Source of the DNA: Gammaproteobacteria bacterium UBA6968
GTDB lineage: Bacteria > Pseudomonadota > Gammaproteobacteria > Pseudomonadales > Azotimanducaceae
Reading direction: 5' to 3'
Assembly: GCA_002450255.1 (NCBI GenBank)
Contig: DJYW01000123.1
Span: forward strand, 20,609-39,082
DNA: 18,474 nt
Positions 7,414-16,173 of the stretch are shown in pieces. Below the pieces are notes generated by a model. It ran no database searches. It worked only from the letters and a program-made list of their open reading frames with translations, and was not told the DNA's origin. Both the position numbers and the translations under genes were made by a program. Numbering within the stretch: position 1 is the stretch's first letter; every line of letters starts with the position of its first letter.

Positions 7414-7650
7414 TTAATCTCTCGCGAGGATGCCAGCTGGACGCCGTAAATACGCCGTTGGGGCCAACAACGGGTAGAGCCCAAGAGTAGATATGGGAAA
7501 AAAAGAGATAAAAAGAAATAAAAAGAGATAAAAAGAAATGACTGGAAATGACAATTTACCTGGTTTGTACACGGCACAGTATGCTGGTAGCGCGTCGCTA
7601 CAATGGGCGCATACGCCAACTGCAAGACAGTACCAAGGGTCCGTAACCAC
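7414..7650 (-). CDS. small repeat-containing membrane ORF, possibly phase-variable
   Basis: A 78-codon frame starts with GTG at 7650, preceded by GGAGG (7662-7658 on the minus strand) at an ideal 7-nt spacing. The N-terminal half contains four cysteines (WYC, GVCAHC, AYC). The 10-bp tandem repeat at 7500-7539 then encodes a Phe/Leu-rich hydrophobic run long enough to span a membrane, followed by a short tail ending RRPAGILARD. Codons upstream of the repeat favour G in first position, as expected for real coding sequence. The repeat unit is not a multiple of three, and downstream all three frames stay open (stops at 7414, 7347 and 7295), so unit gain or loss would swap the tail. I recognise no family. 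It could equally be chance or a decayed gene. Confidence 0.35.
   Translation of the reverse strand: MVTDPWYCLAVGVCAHCSDALPAYCAVYKPGKLSFPVISFYLFLFLFISFFPISTLGLYPLLAPTAYLRRPAGILARD
7500..7539. repeat. 10-bp tandem repeat (AAAAAGARAT x4)
   Basis: Four head-to-tail units alternate AAAAAGAGAT and AAAAAGAAAT at 7500-7509, 7510-7519, 7520-7529 and 7530-7539, with further A residues on the left flank. The period is close to one helical turn, so the A-tracts are in phase and the DNA should be intrinsically curved. The array lies inside the small minus-strand frame at 7414-7650 and is of a type prone to slippage. Confidence 0.85.
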
Positions 7651-7796
7651 GGCATTACCTCCGCGTGCTAAATCATCAATGCGCCGCGGACTTTATCCTC
7701 GGTTGTCGCGCAGGGAGCTCAGCCTTTGGCATAAAGCAAAGCACCGACGTCGCTGAACTGAACTTGAGCATTGCGCTGTAGACAGCCTAAATTCCC

Positions 7797-7835
7797 TTAG
7801 GTCCTTTTTCAAAATGCTTGCAGACCTAATTTTTT
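7797..7835 (+). terminator. possible intrinsic terminator, plus strand
   Basis: TTAGGTC (7797-7803) pairs perfectly with GACCTAA (7823-7829) and is followed at once by six T residues (7830-7835). The stem is only 7 bp and AT-rich, and the loop is 19 nt, so it is weak by standard criteria. No recognised plus-strand gene lies just upstream; the nearest is the YkoF-like gene about 600 nt away. If real, it would end an unannotated transcript. Confidence 0.28.
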
Positions 7836-7960
7836 GTCAATCCCGCCTTGTCGATTGTTCGTAGCCGGATTCTTTCAGCATGTTCTTTTTTCCGCGGCGG
7901 CATCTTCACAAAAAAGTAAAAATGCATAATTTGAGCGCTGCGGTTTATCGGAGCGGGCTG

Positions 7961-8371
7961 CTAGGCGATAGGATTTGCGGAGACCTCCACCATACTTCCT
8001 ACAATCTCATAATAAAAACAGCTTCGCCGCTCGGTATGACATGCCGCGCCAGTCTGCACCACCTTCATTAAAATGGAGTCTCCATCGCAATCGATGTGCA
8101 TCGACTGTAATGATTGCGTGTTCCCAGAGGTTTCGCCTTTACGCCAATAGCCATTACGGCTGCGGGAAAAGTAGGTGACTTGACCTTCTTCAAGCGTGGT
8201 TTCAATTGCTTCGCGATCCATCCAGGCCAGCATTAATACCTCGCCGGTCGCCGCATCCTGAGCAATGGCAGGAACCAGCCCTTGCTTGTTGTATTTAAGG
8301 GCGTCAAGGAAGCTGTCTAAGGGAACTTGGTGTCCTTTGGCAGCATTTTCCAATGTTTTAAGATTGACCAT
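7961..8371 (-). CDS. hisI: phosphoribosyl-AMP cyclohydrolase
   Basis: Third step of histidine biosynthesis: a cytoplasmic, zinc- and magnesium-dependent enzyme that opens the purine ring of phosphoribosyl-AMP. The protein is the monofunctional form (136 aa), without a fused HisE pyrophosphatase. Key motifs are LVPAIAQD (32-39), LMLAWM (46-51), [14 protein letters not shown] (67-80), the magnesium motif DCDGD (94-98) and the zinc cysteines C111 and C118 in [13 protein letters not shown]. The N-terminus is about 15 residues longer than usual. The ATG lies inside the upstream aminopeptidase gene (14-nt overlap) with no clear ribosome-binding site, so coupled translation is likely. No other his gene is in the window. 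It is the last gene of the minus-strand run. Confidence 0.96.
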   Translation of the reverse strand: MVNLKTLENAAKGHQVPLDSFLDALKYNKQGLVPAIAQDAATGEVLMLAWMDREAIETTLEEGQVTYFSRSRNGYWRKGETSGNTQSLQSMHIDCDGDSILMKVVQTGAACHTERRSCFYYEIVGSMVEVSANPIA

Positions 8372-9731
8372 AACGTTCGCGAAGATAGTGGAATACCGCG
8401 CGCAGCGCCATGGCTTCGCCGCCTTCAGGCCTGCCAGGGCGATTGCGTGTATTGAACGCCATTAAATCGAAGTGAACCCATGGTGACTCCGTGACGAAGT
8501 GTTGTAGAAATAAACCGGCGGTCACTGCACCAGCGTAGGGTGATGGCGCTGAGTTCACTAGGTCGGAGACCTTGCCACGGATCATGTAGTCATAGCCCTT
8601 GTGTAAAGGCATGGGCCACACCGGATCATCCTGCTCTTCGCCGGCATTGAAAATCTCGTCGGCCAAGGACTTTTCGTTGGCAAACAGCGCTGCAATTTCT
8701 GCCCCCACTGCGGCTCGGGCGGCACCTGTCAACGTGGCGAAATCGACTATGAGTTCCGGTTGGTCTTCACTCGCAATCGATAATGCATCGCATAAGAGCA
8801 GTCGGCCTTCTGCATCAGTATTGTCTATCTCTACGGTAAGGCCTTTGTGAGTGGTAAGGATATCGCCAGGGCGAAACGCCGCTCCGGAAATGGCGTTCTC
8901 CGCAAGCGGAATAAGCACCCGAAGTCGAATAGGCAGGGCTTGCGACATTATTAAATCTGCCAGCCCCAGCGTTACTGCTGCGCCGCCCATGTCCTTTTTC
9001 ATCAGGCGCATGCTTGCTCCGGGCTTCAAATTAAGGCCACCACTATCGAAGGTAACGCCCTTGCCGACCAAAGTAACCTTAGAATGATCTGGATTGCCCC
9101 AATGGATGTCGAGGAGACGCGGTGCGTCTGCGGCGGCACGACCTACCGCGTGGATTGCACCACAGCCGGCGGCCAGCAGTGCGTCGCCGCTGATGCAATG
9201 CAGTGAGGCTTCGTGTCGGGCGCAAACAAGCTTTGCTACCTCAGTAAAGTTAGACGGCCCCATATCCTGCGCTGGGGTGTTTATTAGATCGCGCCCCAAA
9301 GCCATCGCAGCAGCCTGATCGACTACAGATGCTGCGTCGTTGTCTTTCGGCAGTATGAGTTGGGCTGCTTCGCGCGTCGCCGGCTTGTAACGCGTGAATT
9401 GATAGCTGCCGAGTGCCCAGCCAAGCAGCTGCAGATCGCTAACGGCATGTGTTAGCTGGTAGATGCCCGCTGGCAAAGAGAGCGGTAGATGTCCCAAGCT
9501 GCTTAAATCGTTGGTCCCGCTCCAACCGCAGACGACGCTGCCATCACTTAGCCAGGCTACGTCAGATGAATTTGCCGTAAAATTTTGGCGCGCAAGCCAG
9601 GTTTGGTCAGCGGTGTCCAGCCGGTCAATAAAATAGGCTAATTCAGCTTTCCGTAAAAGCGATACCGGCGTCGCATTTTGCTGAGCAGGGCTGTCGGTTA
9701 CTAAACCGAAAGATTGAGGATCGCGTTTCAT
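8358..9731 (-). CDS. M17 leucyl aminopeptidase family protein (PepB-like)
   Basis: Cytosolic dizinc/manganese aminopeptidase of family M17, releasing N-terminal residues from peptides. All active-site residues align at a constant offset of 46 from E. coli PepA: metal ligands K224, D229, D247, D306 and E308, catalytic K236 and R310. The signature NTDAEGRL is at 304-311. The length of 457 aa is shorter than PepA (about 500), because the N-terminal domain is reduced, as in PepB-like members. The usual PepA secondary role in DNA recombination depends on that N-terminal domain and is not expected here. The ATG start lies 77 nt after lipA. The 3' end overlaps hisI by 14 nt. Peptide preference cannot be told from sequence. 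Confidence 0.93.
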   Translation of the reverse strand: MKRDPQSFGLVTDSPAQQNATPVSLLRKAELAYFIDRLDTADQTWLARQNFTANSSDVAWLSDGSVVCGWSGTNDLSSLGHLPLSLPAGIYQLTHAVSDLQLLGWALGSYQFTRYKPATREAAQLILPKDNDAASVVDQAAAMALGRDLINTPAQDMGPSNFTEVAKLVCARHEASLHCISGDALLAAGCGAIHAVGRAAADAPRLLDIHWGNPDHSKVTLVGKGVTFDSGGLNLKPGASMRLMKKDMGGAAVTLGLADLIMSQALPIRLRVLIPLAENAISGAAFRPGDILTTHKGLTVEIDNTDAEGRLLLCDALSIASEDQPELIVDFATLTGAARAAVGAEIAALFANEKSLADEIFNAGEEQDDPVWPMPLHKGYDYMIRGKVSDLVNSAPSPYAGAVTAGLFLQHFVTESPWVHFDLMAFNTRNRPGRPEGGEAMALRAVFHYLRERYGQS

Positions 9732-9808
9732 ATTGACTGTTTACTTTAGCTGTTGGCGTGCCGTGATGGGCAAGTTATTGTTTGATTCTGCAATAGATAT
9801 GCGATCTA

Positions 9809-10810
9809 TCAAAGTTGCTTGACGGGTATTTCGCCAAGCCCAAGATTATTTTTTTGAAAGACTCGATCTGCTCGGTAGCTTGAGCGCACCAAAGGTCCGG
9901 CAGCAACTTCCATAAAGCCCATCCTTAACCCCGCATCACGCCAGCCGTCAAATTGCTCCGGAGATACCCAACGGTCTACCGGCAGGTGGTTTTTGGTAGG
10001 TTGTAAATACTGGCCCAACGTGACGATATCGACGTTGTGTTCGCGTAAGTCTTGCAGTGTAGCGGTGATTTCCGAATCCATCTCGCCGATGCCAAGCATG
10101 AGGCTCGATTTCGTCAATACCTCTGGATTGCTTTGTTTAGCATGCTTAAGCACGTTCAGTGTTTGTTGGTATCCCGCTCGTGGATCGCGCACGACATGAG
10201 TCAGTCGTTCGACTGTCTCTATGTTTTGTGCAAAGACCCTCAAGCCAGAATGCACGACGGTGTCGATTGCGCCCAAATCGCCAGAGAAATCCGGTGTCAG
10301 TGCTTCGACCGTTGTTTCAGGGTTGAGCGCAATAATTGCCTGAATGCAGTCGGCGTAATGCTGAGCGCCGCCGTCAGTCAAGTCGTCGCGGTCCACTGAG
10401 GTCAATACCACATAGGTAAGATTCATGAGCTGTACTGAGCGCGCAGCGTTGGCTGGTTCACTTAGATCCAGCCAGCCTTTCGGATTGCCAGTATCGACTG
10501 CACAAAAGCGGCAAGCTCGTGTGCAGGTAGCACCCATCAACATGATCGTGGCTGTTCCGTGGTTCCAGCATTCACCAATATTGGGGCAATGCGATTCAGT
10601 GCAGACGGTGGCCAGTTTATGTTGATTTACGGTGGCACGTACGCGTTGGTAGCGTTCGCCGCCGCCGGCCTGAACCCGCAGCCATGACGGTTTTCGCACT
10701 GGTTTTTGCTTCGCAACAGACTTTTCTTTAATGCCGTCTTTAATCGCATTAAACCCGTGTTCGGTCGCATATTTTACGCCGCTTTTTACTTTATCGTTGA
10801 GGTTCGTCAC
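9809..10810 (-). CDS. lipA: lipoyl synthase
   Basis: Radical-SAM enzyme that inserts two sulfurs into protein-bound octanoyl groups to make the lipoyl cofactor of 2-oxoacid dehydrogenases and the glycine cleavage system. Both 4Fe-4S sites are complete: the auxiliary cluster motif [12 protein letters not shown] (C70, C75, C81 from the chosen start) and the radical-SAM motif CTRACRFC (C96, C100, C103). The C-terminal RSSY, whose Ser ligates the auxiliary cluster, is present. I chose GTG at 10810, giving 333 aa. The frame stays open to a GTG at 10915 (368 aa), but that extension has no family resemblance and no ribosome-binding site. No lipB is adjacent. The gene lies 132 nt (27 nt with the longer start) after the mdlB-like gene. 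Confidence 0.96.
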   Translation of the reverse strand: MTNLNDKVKSGVKYATEHGFNAIKDGIKEKSVAKQKPVRKPSWLRVQAGGGERYQRVRATVNQHKLATVCTESHCPNIGECWNHGTATIMLMGATCTRACRFCAVDTGNPKGWLDLSEPANAARSVQLMNLTYVVLTSVDRDDLTDGGAQHYADCIQAIIALNPETTVEALTPDFSGDLGAIDTVVHSGLRVFAQNIETVERLTHVVRDPRAGYQQTLNVLKHAKQSNPEVLTKSSLMLGIGEMDSEITATLQDLREHNVDIVTLGQYLQPTKNHLPVDRWVSPEQFDGWRDAGLRMGFMEVAAGPLVRSSYRADRVFQKNNLGLGEIPVKQL

Positions 10811-10942
10811 AGCTATGAATTGTATTTCCGTATTGTTGTTAGTGAGTCCAGGTTTAGATACCGGGTACGGCGCATTTCGAATTGGTTCTGCCGAGGCCAA
10901 GAGTGTGCAGCGCACCAGGTTAACTTTGGGCTGCTTAGACAG

Positions 10943-12841
10943 CTAAGATTGTGCGGTTTCTTCGACGTCACTTTGAAACTGTAGGCTATGTAGCGTCGCG
11001 TATAAACCGCCTTGAGCTAGGAGTTCTGTATGTGGCCCAATCTCAGCCACCTGACCATGGTCTAACACCATCACGCGGTCCGCTTCCTGAATGGTCTGCA
11101 GGCGGTGCGCGATAATGATGGAGGTTCGGTTCCGAGTAAGTTTTTTCAAAGCATCCTGAATCAAAAGCTCCGTTTCAGTGTCGATGCTGGCTGTGGCCTC
11201 GTCCAAGACCAGAATTTCCGGATCAGCTGCGAGCACCCGCGCAAATGCAAGTAGCTGTCGCTGTCCCTGAGACAGGTTTTGACCTCGCTCAGACAGCGGT
11301 GTGTCGTAGCCCTCCGGCAGCTCTTCGATAAACTCGTGTGCATTCACCGCTTGCGCTGCCTGCTTGGCTTTTGCCAAATCGATCGTGCTGTTGCCCAAGG
11401 CGATGTTGTCGTAAATCGTGCCAGAAAAAATATGGAAATCTTGAAGCACTACGCCCACCCGTTTGCGTAAATCGCCAGTATGGATCTGATTGAGATCAAC
11501 CCCATCAAGGAAGATTTGATCGTCCGGAAAGTCGTAAAAGCGGCCTAGCAACCGGATAATTGTACTTTTGCCGGAGCCGGTGGGTCCGACGATAGCCAAT
11601 TTCTCTCCCGCGTTGATAGAGAATGACACGTCTTGAAGAACCGGCACGTCCGCATCATAGGCAAAGTGTACATTACGAAATTCGACCCTACCGTCCAAGC
11701 GCTTGGGCAGTTGCGCCGGCTCCTCTGGGTCGTAAATTTTTTCGTCCCAATCCAGAGCCTGAAAGATGCGTTCGCCGCTTGCCATAGCGCGGAAGAGAAT
11801 ATTGGTCTGCTCACCAAGGACAACGATTGGATGGAAAAGCATGCTCACAAATTGAGTAAATAGAACCACTTCGCCGATACTCATCGTTACCTGCAGAACT
11901 TGACTGGCGCCGTAATAAAGAATCACGCCAATGGCTACCTGAGCAAGACTGTCATTAAATGCGCCGTAGAGGGTTTCTACCCTAGCCAGGCGCTGCTCAT
12001 AGCTTTTGTTAGTAGCATTTTCCTCGGTGTAGCGCGCCAGATTAAAGTCCTCGCGGTCGGAGATTTGCACGACCTGTAAACCCGCAAGATTTTCTTGCAG
12101 ATTCTGATTCATAGCGGAGACAGTTTGGCGGACCTGGCGAAACAGAAACCGGGTTTTGCGCCGGAAATAATAGGTAACCGTGGCTAGAATCGGAAGCGCT
12201 AGCAGCAACATGAGCGTGAGTTCAACGTCGATTGCGAGCATAACGCCCAAGGCCACAAAGAACGGCACGAACTCACCGATCAAAGTGCCGAGGCCCCGCA
12301 GCAATTCGTACAAAGCTTCAATGTCGTTGGTCACGCGGGTCATAATACGGCCCACAGCAACACGGTCATAAAATGATGCTGGGCGTGTCTCCAAGTGACT
12401 GAACAAATCCAAACGTAAGTCCCGTAAACCATTAATGACGGCACCGATAAGCGCCATGCGGTGAGCGTGGCCGGTGAAAGCCCAGAGCAGTTGAATGCCC
12501 GCGTACAATAGGCACGCAGTCATGAGCGGCGGTATGCTGAAAAAATCCGCCAACGATTCGTTGACGCCGATCAAACCAAAGTCGGGGCTATCGCCGTCGC
12601 TTTCGCCGCGAATGATGTGATCAATTGCGACGATGGAAATAATAATTGGTAGCAGGACTTGTAGGGTTGATGCAGTCAGCACCAGTATCGTGCTTACCGC
12701 TAAGGCGCGGCGATACGGTTTTAGCCATTGCAGGAGGCGTTTTAACAAATACAGATTCAGTACGTTGCCGCTCAAGTCGGCATCGAACATTGAGTAATCG
12801 CGCTTATTGTGAGGTTGGTCTGTTGGGAGCGGAGCGTTCAT
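10943..12841 (-). CDS. mdlB: ABC exporter half-transporter, MdlB-like
   Basis: Half-transporter with six N-terminal membrane helices (about 45-340) and a C-terminal ATPase domain; 632 aa. Walker A is GPTGSGKST (419-427), Q-loop Q467, signature LSQGQ (523-527, second G of LSGGQ replaced), Walker B ILVLDE with the catalytic E548, and switch H579 (IIAHRL). The loop between the first two helices is long and polar (about 75-105). It overlaps the upstream ABC gene by 4 nt (ATGA), so the products surely form a heterodimer. Here the catalytic Glu is kept and the signature is altered, complementary to the partner. Family members export drugs, peptides or lipids; the substrate cannot be inferred. The gene symbol is by homology to E. 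coli MdlB. Confidence 0.88.
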   Translation of the reverse strand: MNAPLPTDQPHNKRDYSMFDADLSGNVLNLYLLKRLLQWLKPYRRALAVSTILVLTASTLQVLLPIIISIVAIDHIIRGESDGDSPDFGLIGVNESLADFFSIPPLMTACLLYAGIQLLWAFTGHAHRMALIGAVINGLRDLRLDLFSHLETRPASFYDRVAVGRIMTRVTNDIEALYELLRGLGTLIGEFVPFFVALGVMLAIDVELTLMLLLALPILATVTYYFRRKTRFLFRQVRQTVSAMNQNLQENLAGLQVVQISDREDFNLARYTEENATNKSYEQRLARVETLYGAFNDSLAQVAIGVILYYGASQVLQVTMSIGEVVLFTQFVSMLFHPIVVLGEQTNILFRAMASGERIFQALDWDEKIYDPEEPAQLPKRLDGRVEFRNVHFAYDADVPVLQDVSFSINAGEKLAIVGPTGSGKSTIIRLLGRFYDFPDDQIFLDGVDLNQIHTGDLRKRVGVVLQDFHIFSGTIYDNIALGNSTIDLAKAKQAAQAVNAHEFIEELPEGYDTPLSERGQNLSQGQRQLLAFARVLAADPEILVLDEATASIDTETELLIQDALKKLTRNRTSIIIAHRLQTIQEADRVMVLDHGQVAEIGPHTELLAQGGLYATLHSLQFQSDVEETAQS

Positions 12842-14628
12842 GAGGCCACCCGCTTGTTCTTTAAGTCCTCTTCGTCTGCTCCTTCGCGTTGAATGCGCTC
12901 CAATTCAGCGTAGTAACCTTTCCGCGTTAACAATTCGCTATGAGTGCCATCTTCGATGATGCGGCCTTCATCAAGTATGTAAATGTGGTCGGCGTGTCTT
13001 GCTGTACTGACGCGATGCGATACCAGCACGGTGGTCTGTTGTTCGCGTACGCGCTTCAGTTCGCCGAGAATATGTTCTTCCGTTTCTGTGTCCACAGCGG
13101 AAAAGCAATCGTCCAGCACTAGTACGGGCGCGTTGCGAATCATGCCGCGTGCCAACGTCGCACGCTGTTTTTGGCCGCCGGATAGCGTCACGCCGCGCTC
13201 GCCAACGAGTGTGTTTAGCTGCTCCGGGAAGTCTTCGATGGTGTTTTTGAGGTCTGCAGAAATCGCCGCTTCCCAAATTTCTTCCAGTGCTCTATTGGGG
13301 TCGTCATAAGTCAGATTGTCTTTCAGCGGCTCGGCAAATAGAAATGGGTCCTGGGGCACCATAGCAACTTGCGTGCGAAGCTGCGACAGCGGATAGTCGT
13401 GCACATCGTAGCCGTCGAGCTTGATAGACCCGCGGCGTGGTTCCAGCAAGCGTATAAGCTGTTTCAGTAAAGTGGTTTTGCCAGAGCCGACGCGACCCAT
13501 GAGTGCAATGGTTTTGCCGGCCTCTATTTCAATTGAGATGCTGTGCAAAGCCGGGGTCGTATTGCCGGGGTAGGTAAACGATAACTCTTTAATCGACAGT
13601 CGCCCAGCCACTTCAGTTGGCGTTGCGCCGCTGGGGCTATCTGGGATTTCCGGATTTCGATCAAACACTTCGAATAAGCGATTGCTGGCGACCCCAGCGC
13701 GCTGGAATAAGTTGACCATGAAGCCTGCGACTCGAAATGGTTGTACGACCATGTTGACGAACATAAAAAATGCGACGAAATCGCCGATTAGCATGCGCCC
13801 CTGCAAAACCTCGTTACCCCCGAAAGCCAAAATCGTTAACGAGCAAACTGCCGCCAAAGTTGGCATCCAGGCCGCCATTGCTGAGTTAATTTGGCCTTGG
13901 TCGTAAAAAGCGTCCGCGTAAGCTTGATTAGTTTCGGCGAAGCGCCGAATCTCGTTGTCCTCTTGCACCATCGCCTGAATGGTGCGAATGCCAGATAGGT
14001 TCTCTTGGGTATGCGTGCCAATGTCGGAAAGGCGATCTTGTACCAAAGCTGACGCAACGCCCATTTTTAACGCCGAATATCGGGCGTAGATAAAAACAAG
14101 CGGCATAGGCGGGATAAGCAACAGCGTGAGTATTGGTGAATAATACAGCATGAAGCCAAAACCTATGACGGTCGCGTAGATCAGGATGACCGCTAAAATC
14201 GTACCCATAGAGATCAGACGTTGTATCAGCGAAATATCTGCGACTGCACGGGTCATCATGTCGCCGATACTGAATTCCGAGAAGAATTTGCCGCCCTGTA
14301 GTTGAAGCGATTGATACAGCTTCTGACGCAGATCAAAGGCGGTTCCCAAACCCGCCCGACGTACGCTGAAGCGGGCGAATGAGACCACGATGTAACGAAA
14401 CAAAACGGCAACGACTATTCCCATAACCTGCCAATCGACGCGATAGTCGCCGTCTGCCATTTTATTGATCGCGACCGCGGTTAAAACCGGTACTAAGGCT
14501 TCGAGTAGGCGGGCGACACCAAAGGCGGTAATGCCTGCGTACAGACGCCAGCGGTAGGGTTGTACAAACAGCCGCACGCGCCATAGCGCTGCTAATGTGG
14601 ATTGGAGTTTGTGGGCTGCTGCGGCCAT
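12838..14628 (-). CDS. mdlA: ABC exporter half-transporter, MdlA-like
   Basis: Second half of the heterodimeric exporter: six membrane helices (about 25-310) and an ATPase domain; 596 aa. Walker A is GRVGSGKTT (378-386), signature LSGGQ (482-486, canonical), Walker B VLVLDD (502-507) with Asp507 where the catalytic Glu should be, and switch H538 (LVSHRV). The site formed by this Walker A/B and the partner LSQGQ is therefore degenerate, while the other site is complete, as is typical for asymmetric exporters. The ATG follows the asnS stop with no gap (TAAATG), and the 3' end overlaps mdlB by 4 nt. Substrate unknown; the symbol is by homology to E. coli MdlA. Confidence 0.88.
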   Translation of the reverse strand: MAAAAHKLQSTLAALWRVRLFVQPYRWRLYAGITAFGVARLLEALVPVLTAVAINKMADGDYRVDWQVMGIVVAVLFRYIVVSFARFSVRRAGLGTAFDLRQKLYQSLQLQGGKFFSEFSIGDMMTRAVADISLIQRLISMGTILAVILIYATVIGFGFMLYYSPILTLLLIPPMPLVFIYARYSALKMGVASALVQDRLSDIGTHTQENLSGIRTIQAMVQEDNEIRRFAETNQAYADAFYDQGQINSAMAAWMPTLAAVCSLTILAFGGNEVLQGRMLIGDFVAFFMFVNMVVQPFRVAGFMVNLFQRAGVASNRLFEVFDRNPEIPDSPSGATPTEVAGRLSIKELSFTYPGNTTPALHSISIEIEAGKTIALMGRVGSGKTTLLKQLIRLLEPRRGSIKLDGYDVHDYPLSQLRTQVAMVPQDPFLFAEPLKDNLTYDDPNRALEEIWEAAISADLKNTIEDFPEQLNTLVGERGVTLSGGQKQRATLARGMIRNAPVLVLDDCFSAVDTETEEHILGELKRVREQQTTVLVSHRVSTARHADHIYILDEGRIIEDGTHSELLTRKGYYAELERIQREGADEEDLKNKRVAS

Positions 14629-16026
14629 TTAGAAGCTAGCGTTGTTGGGAACACGTGGGAAAGGGATAGCGTCGCGAATGTTTTCCATACCGGTGAGGTA
14701 CAAAACAAGACGTTCGAAACCCAGGCCGAAACCCGCGTGCGGCACCGTGCCGTAACGACGCAAATCCCGATACCACCAAAGTTCATCACGTAGGTGATCG
14801 TCCATTCTTGCATCCAGCACTTGCAAGCGTTCTTCACGCTGACTGCCACCGACCAACTCACCTACACCGGGAACCAGCACGTCCATTGCGGCGACGGTTT
14901 TATCGTCATCGTTAAGGCGCATGTAAAATGCCTTAATCTCTTTCGGATAATCACTGACAACAACTGGTCCGTTAACGATTTTTTCGGTGATAAATCGTTC
15001 GTGCTCAGATTGCAGGTCAGCACCCCATTGCACAGGAAATTCGAAGTCTTGTCCGGCCTGCAACAGCACTTCCACAGCCTCTGTATAGGTCATACGAACA
15101 AAGCCTTTGCTCGTGACGCTTTGGAGTCGATCGAGCACGGTGTCATCAACCCGTTCAGCGAAAAAAGCCAGGTCGTCCTCGCACCGGGTCAGCACGGCTT
15201 GCACAACGTATTTTAGAAAGTCTTCCGCCAGATCGGCATTGGCGCTCAGGTCCGCAAAAGCGACCTCTGGTTCGATCATCCAGAATTCGGCCAGGTGCCG
15301 ACTAGTATTCGAATTTTCTGCCCGGAAGGTTGGACCGAACGTATAGACCTTGCCTAGAGAGCAGGCATAACTTTCGACATTAAGCTGGCCAGAGACTGTC
15401 AAAAAAGTTTCGGTGCCAAAAAAATCTTGGCTGAAGTCCGCGGGCTGCTCCGGTCGATTGACTTGATCCAGGGTCGACACACGAAATAATTCACCGGCTC
15501 CCTCACAATCACTCGCTGTGATAATTGGTGTATTGACCCAGTAAAAACCGTTGTCATTGAAATACTGGTGTACCGCTTGTGCCGCCGCATTGCGAACGCG
15601 GGTTAATGCCCCGAAGGTGTTCGTACGTGGCCGTAGGTGGGCAACGCCGCGCAAAAACTCATAGGTATGCTGTTTTTTGCTGATTGGATAGGTTTCGGCG
15701 TCTTCGACCCAGCCGACGACGGTGACGTTACTGGCCTGTATTTCCCGGTCTTGGTCACGTCCGGATGATGAGACCAGGGTGCCTTCGACTATAACCGAGC
15801 AGCCGACGGTTAATCGGTCAATCTCAGCATAGTTGGCCAATGCTTGATCGGCGACCGCCTGAAGTGTTGCAAAGCAAGATCCATCATTAACATGAATGAA
15901 CGAAAAGCCCGCTTTAGAGCTGCGTTTTGAGCGCACCCAGCCCTGTACGCTAACAATTTGATCAACGTCTACCGAGTGATCGAGGATGGCTTTGATGGTG
16001 CATTTGGCAGGCGTAGAAGTGGACAT
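14629..16026 (-). CDS. asnS: asparaginyl-tRNA synthetase
   Basis: Class IIb aminoacyl-tRNA synthetase that charges tRNA-Asn directly, so the organism need not rely on the indirect Asp-tRNA(Asn) route. An N-terminal OB-fold anticodon-binding domain ([19 protein letters not shown]) precedes the catalytic core. Motif 2 is [21 protein letters not shown] and motif 3 is [21 protein letters not shown]; the RHL following the motif-2 Ser fits AsnRS rather than AspRS. I chose ATG at 16026 (465 aa, matching E. coli AsnS at 466). A TTG at 16047 would add seven residues without a ribosome-binding site. It starts the tightly packed run asnS-mdlA-mdlB-lipA-pep-hisI. A weak A/T-rich -10-like sequence lies about 40 nt upstream. 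Confidence 0.97.
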   Translation of the reverse strand: MSTSTPAKCTIKAILDHSVDVDQIVSVQGWVRSKRSSKAGFSFIHVNDGSCFATLQAVADQALANYAEIDRLTVGCSVIVEGTLVSSSGRDQDREIQASNVTVVGWVEDAETYPISKKQHTYEFLRGVAHLRPRTNTFGALTRVRNAAAQAVHQYFNDNGFYWVNTPIITASDCEGAGELFRVSTLDQVNRPEQPADFSQDFFGTETFLTVSGQLNVESYACSLGKVYTFGPTFRAENSNTSRHLAEFWMIEPEVAFADLSANADLAEDFLKYVVQAVLTRCEDDLAFFAERVDDTVLDRLQSVTSKGFVRMTYTEAVEVLLQAGQDFEFPVQWGADLQSEHERFITEKIVNGPVVVSDYPKEIKAFYMRLNDDDKTVAAMDVLVPGVGELVGGSQREERLQVLDARMDDHLRDELWWYRDLRRYGTVPHAGFGLGFERLVLYLTGMENIRDAIPFPRVPNNASF

Positions 16027-16173
16027 AGCTAACGATTGGTATCCCAACGAAACGGTAAAAGCTTATATTATGACAAGTCGCGTAGAATTACCGTTCACTT
16101 CCATTGCTATCCGAGTCTAATTAGCTTTGCAGCGTGACCCCAGCGCCCGCTTAACTTCACCCACAATATGGCT

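Larger units (their letters stand above)
7198..7960. other. gene-poor intergenic region with structured elements
   Basis: This lies between the YkoF-like gene and the 3' end of hisI, which are convergent. It holds an A/T-rich inverted repeat at 7252-7273 (TTGAGCAAAA against TTTTG-C-CTCAA), a GC-rich hairpin at 7368-7387, a 10-bp tandem repeat at 7500-7539, a small minus-strand frame at 7414-7650 and a possible terminator at 7797-7835; all but the first are listed separately. No tRNA or known small RNA was recognised. The first 50 nt after the YkoF-like stop carry no canonical terminator. Confidence 0.5.

Noticed and set aside
10052..10399. 115-codon plus-strand frame opposite lipA
   Set aside because: It lies antisense to the conserved LipA core and has no recognisable domain.
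10811..10915. N-terminal extension of LipA from the GTG at 10915
   Set aside because: The extra 35 residues have no family counterpart and no ribosome-binding site; GTG at 10810 gives a normal-length LipA.
14794..15216. 140-codon plus-strand frame opposite asnS
   Set aside because: It is antisense to a fully recognisable asnS, with no family resemblance; a compositional shadow.
16027..16047. asnS start at TTG 16047
   Set aside because: ATG at 16026 gives the usual 465-aa length; the TTG has no upstream support.
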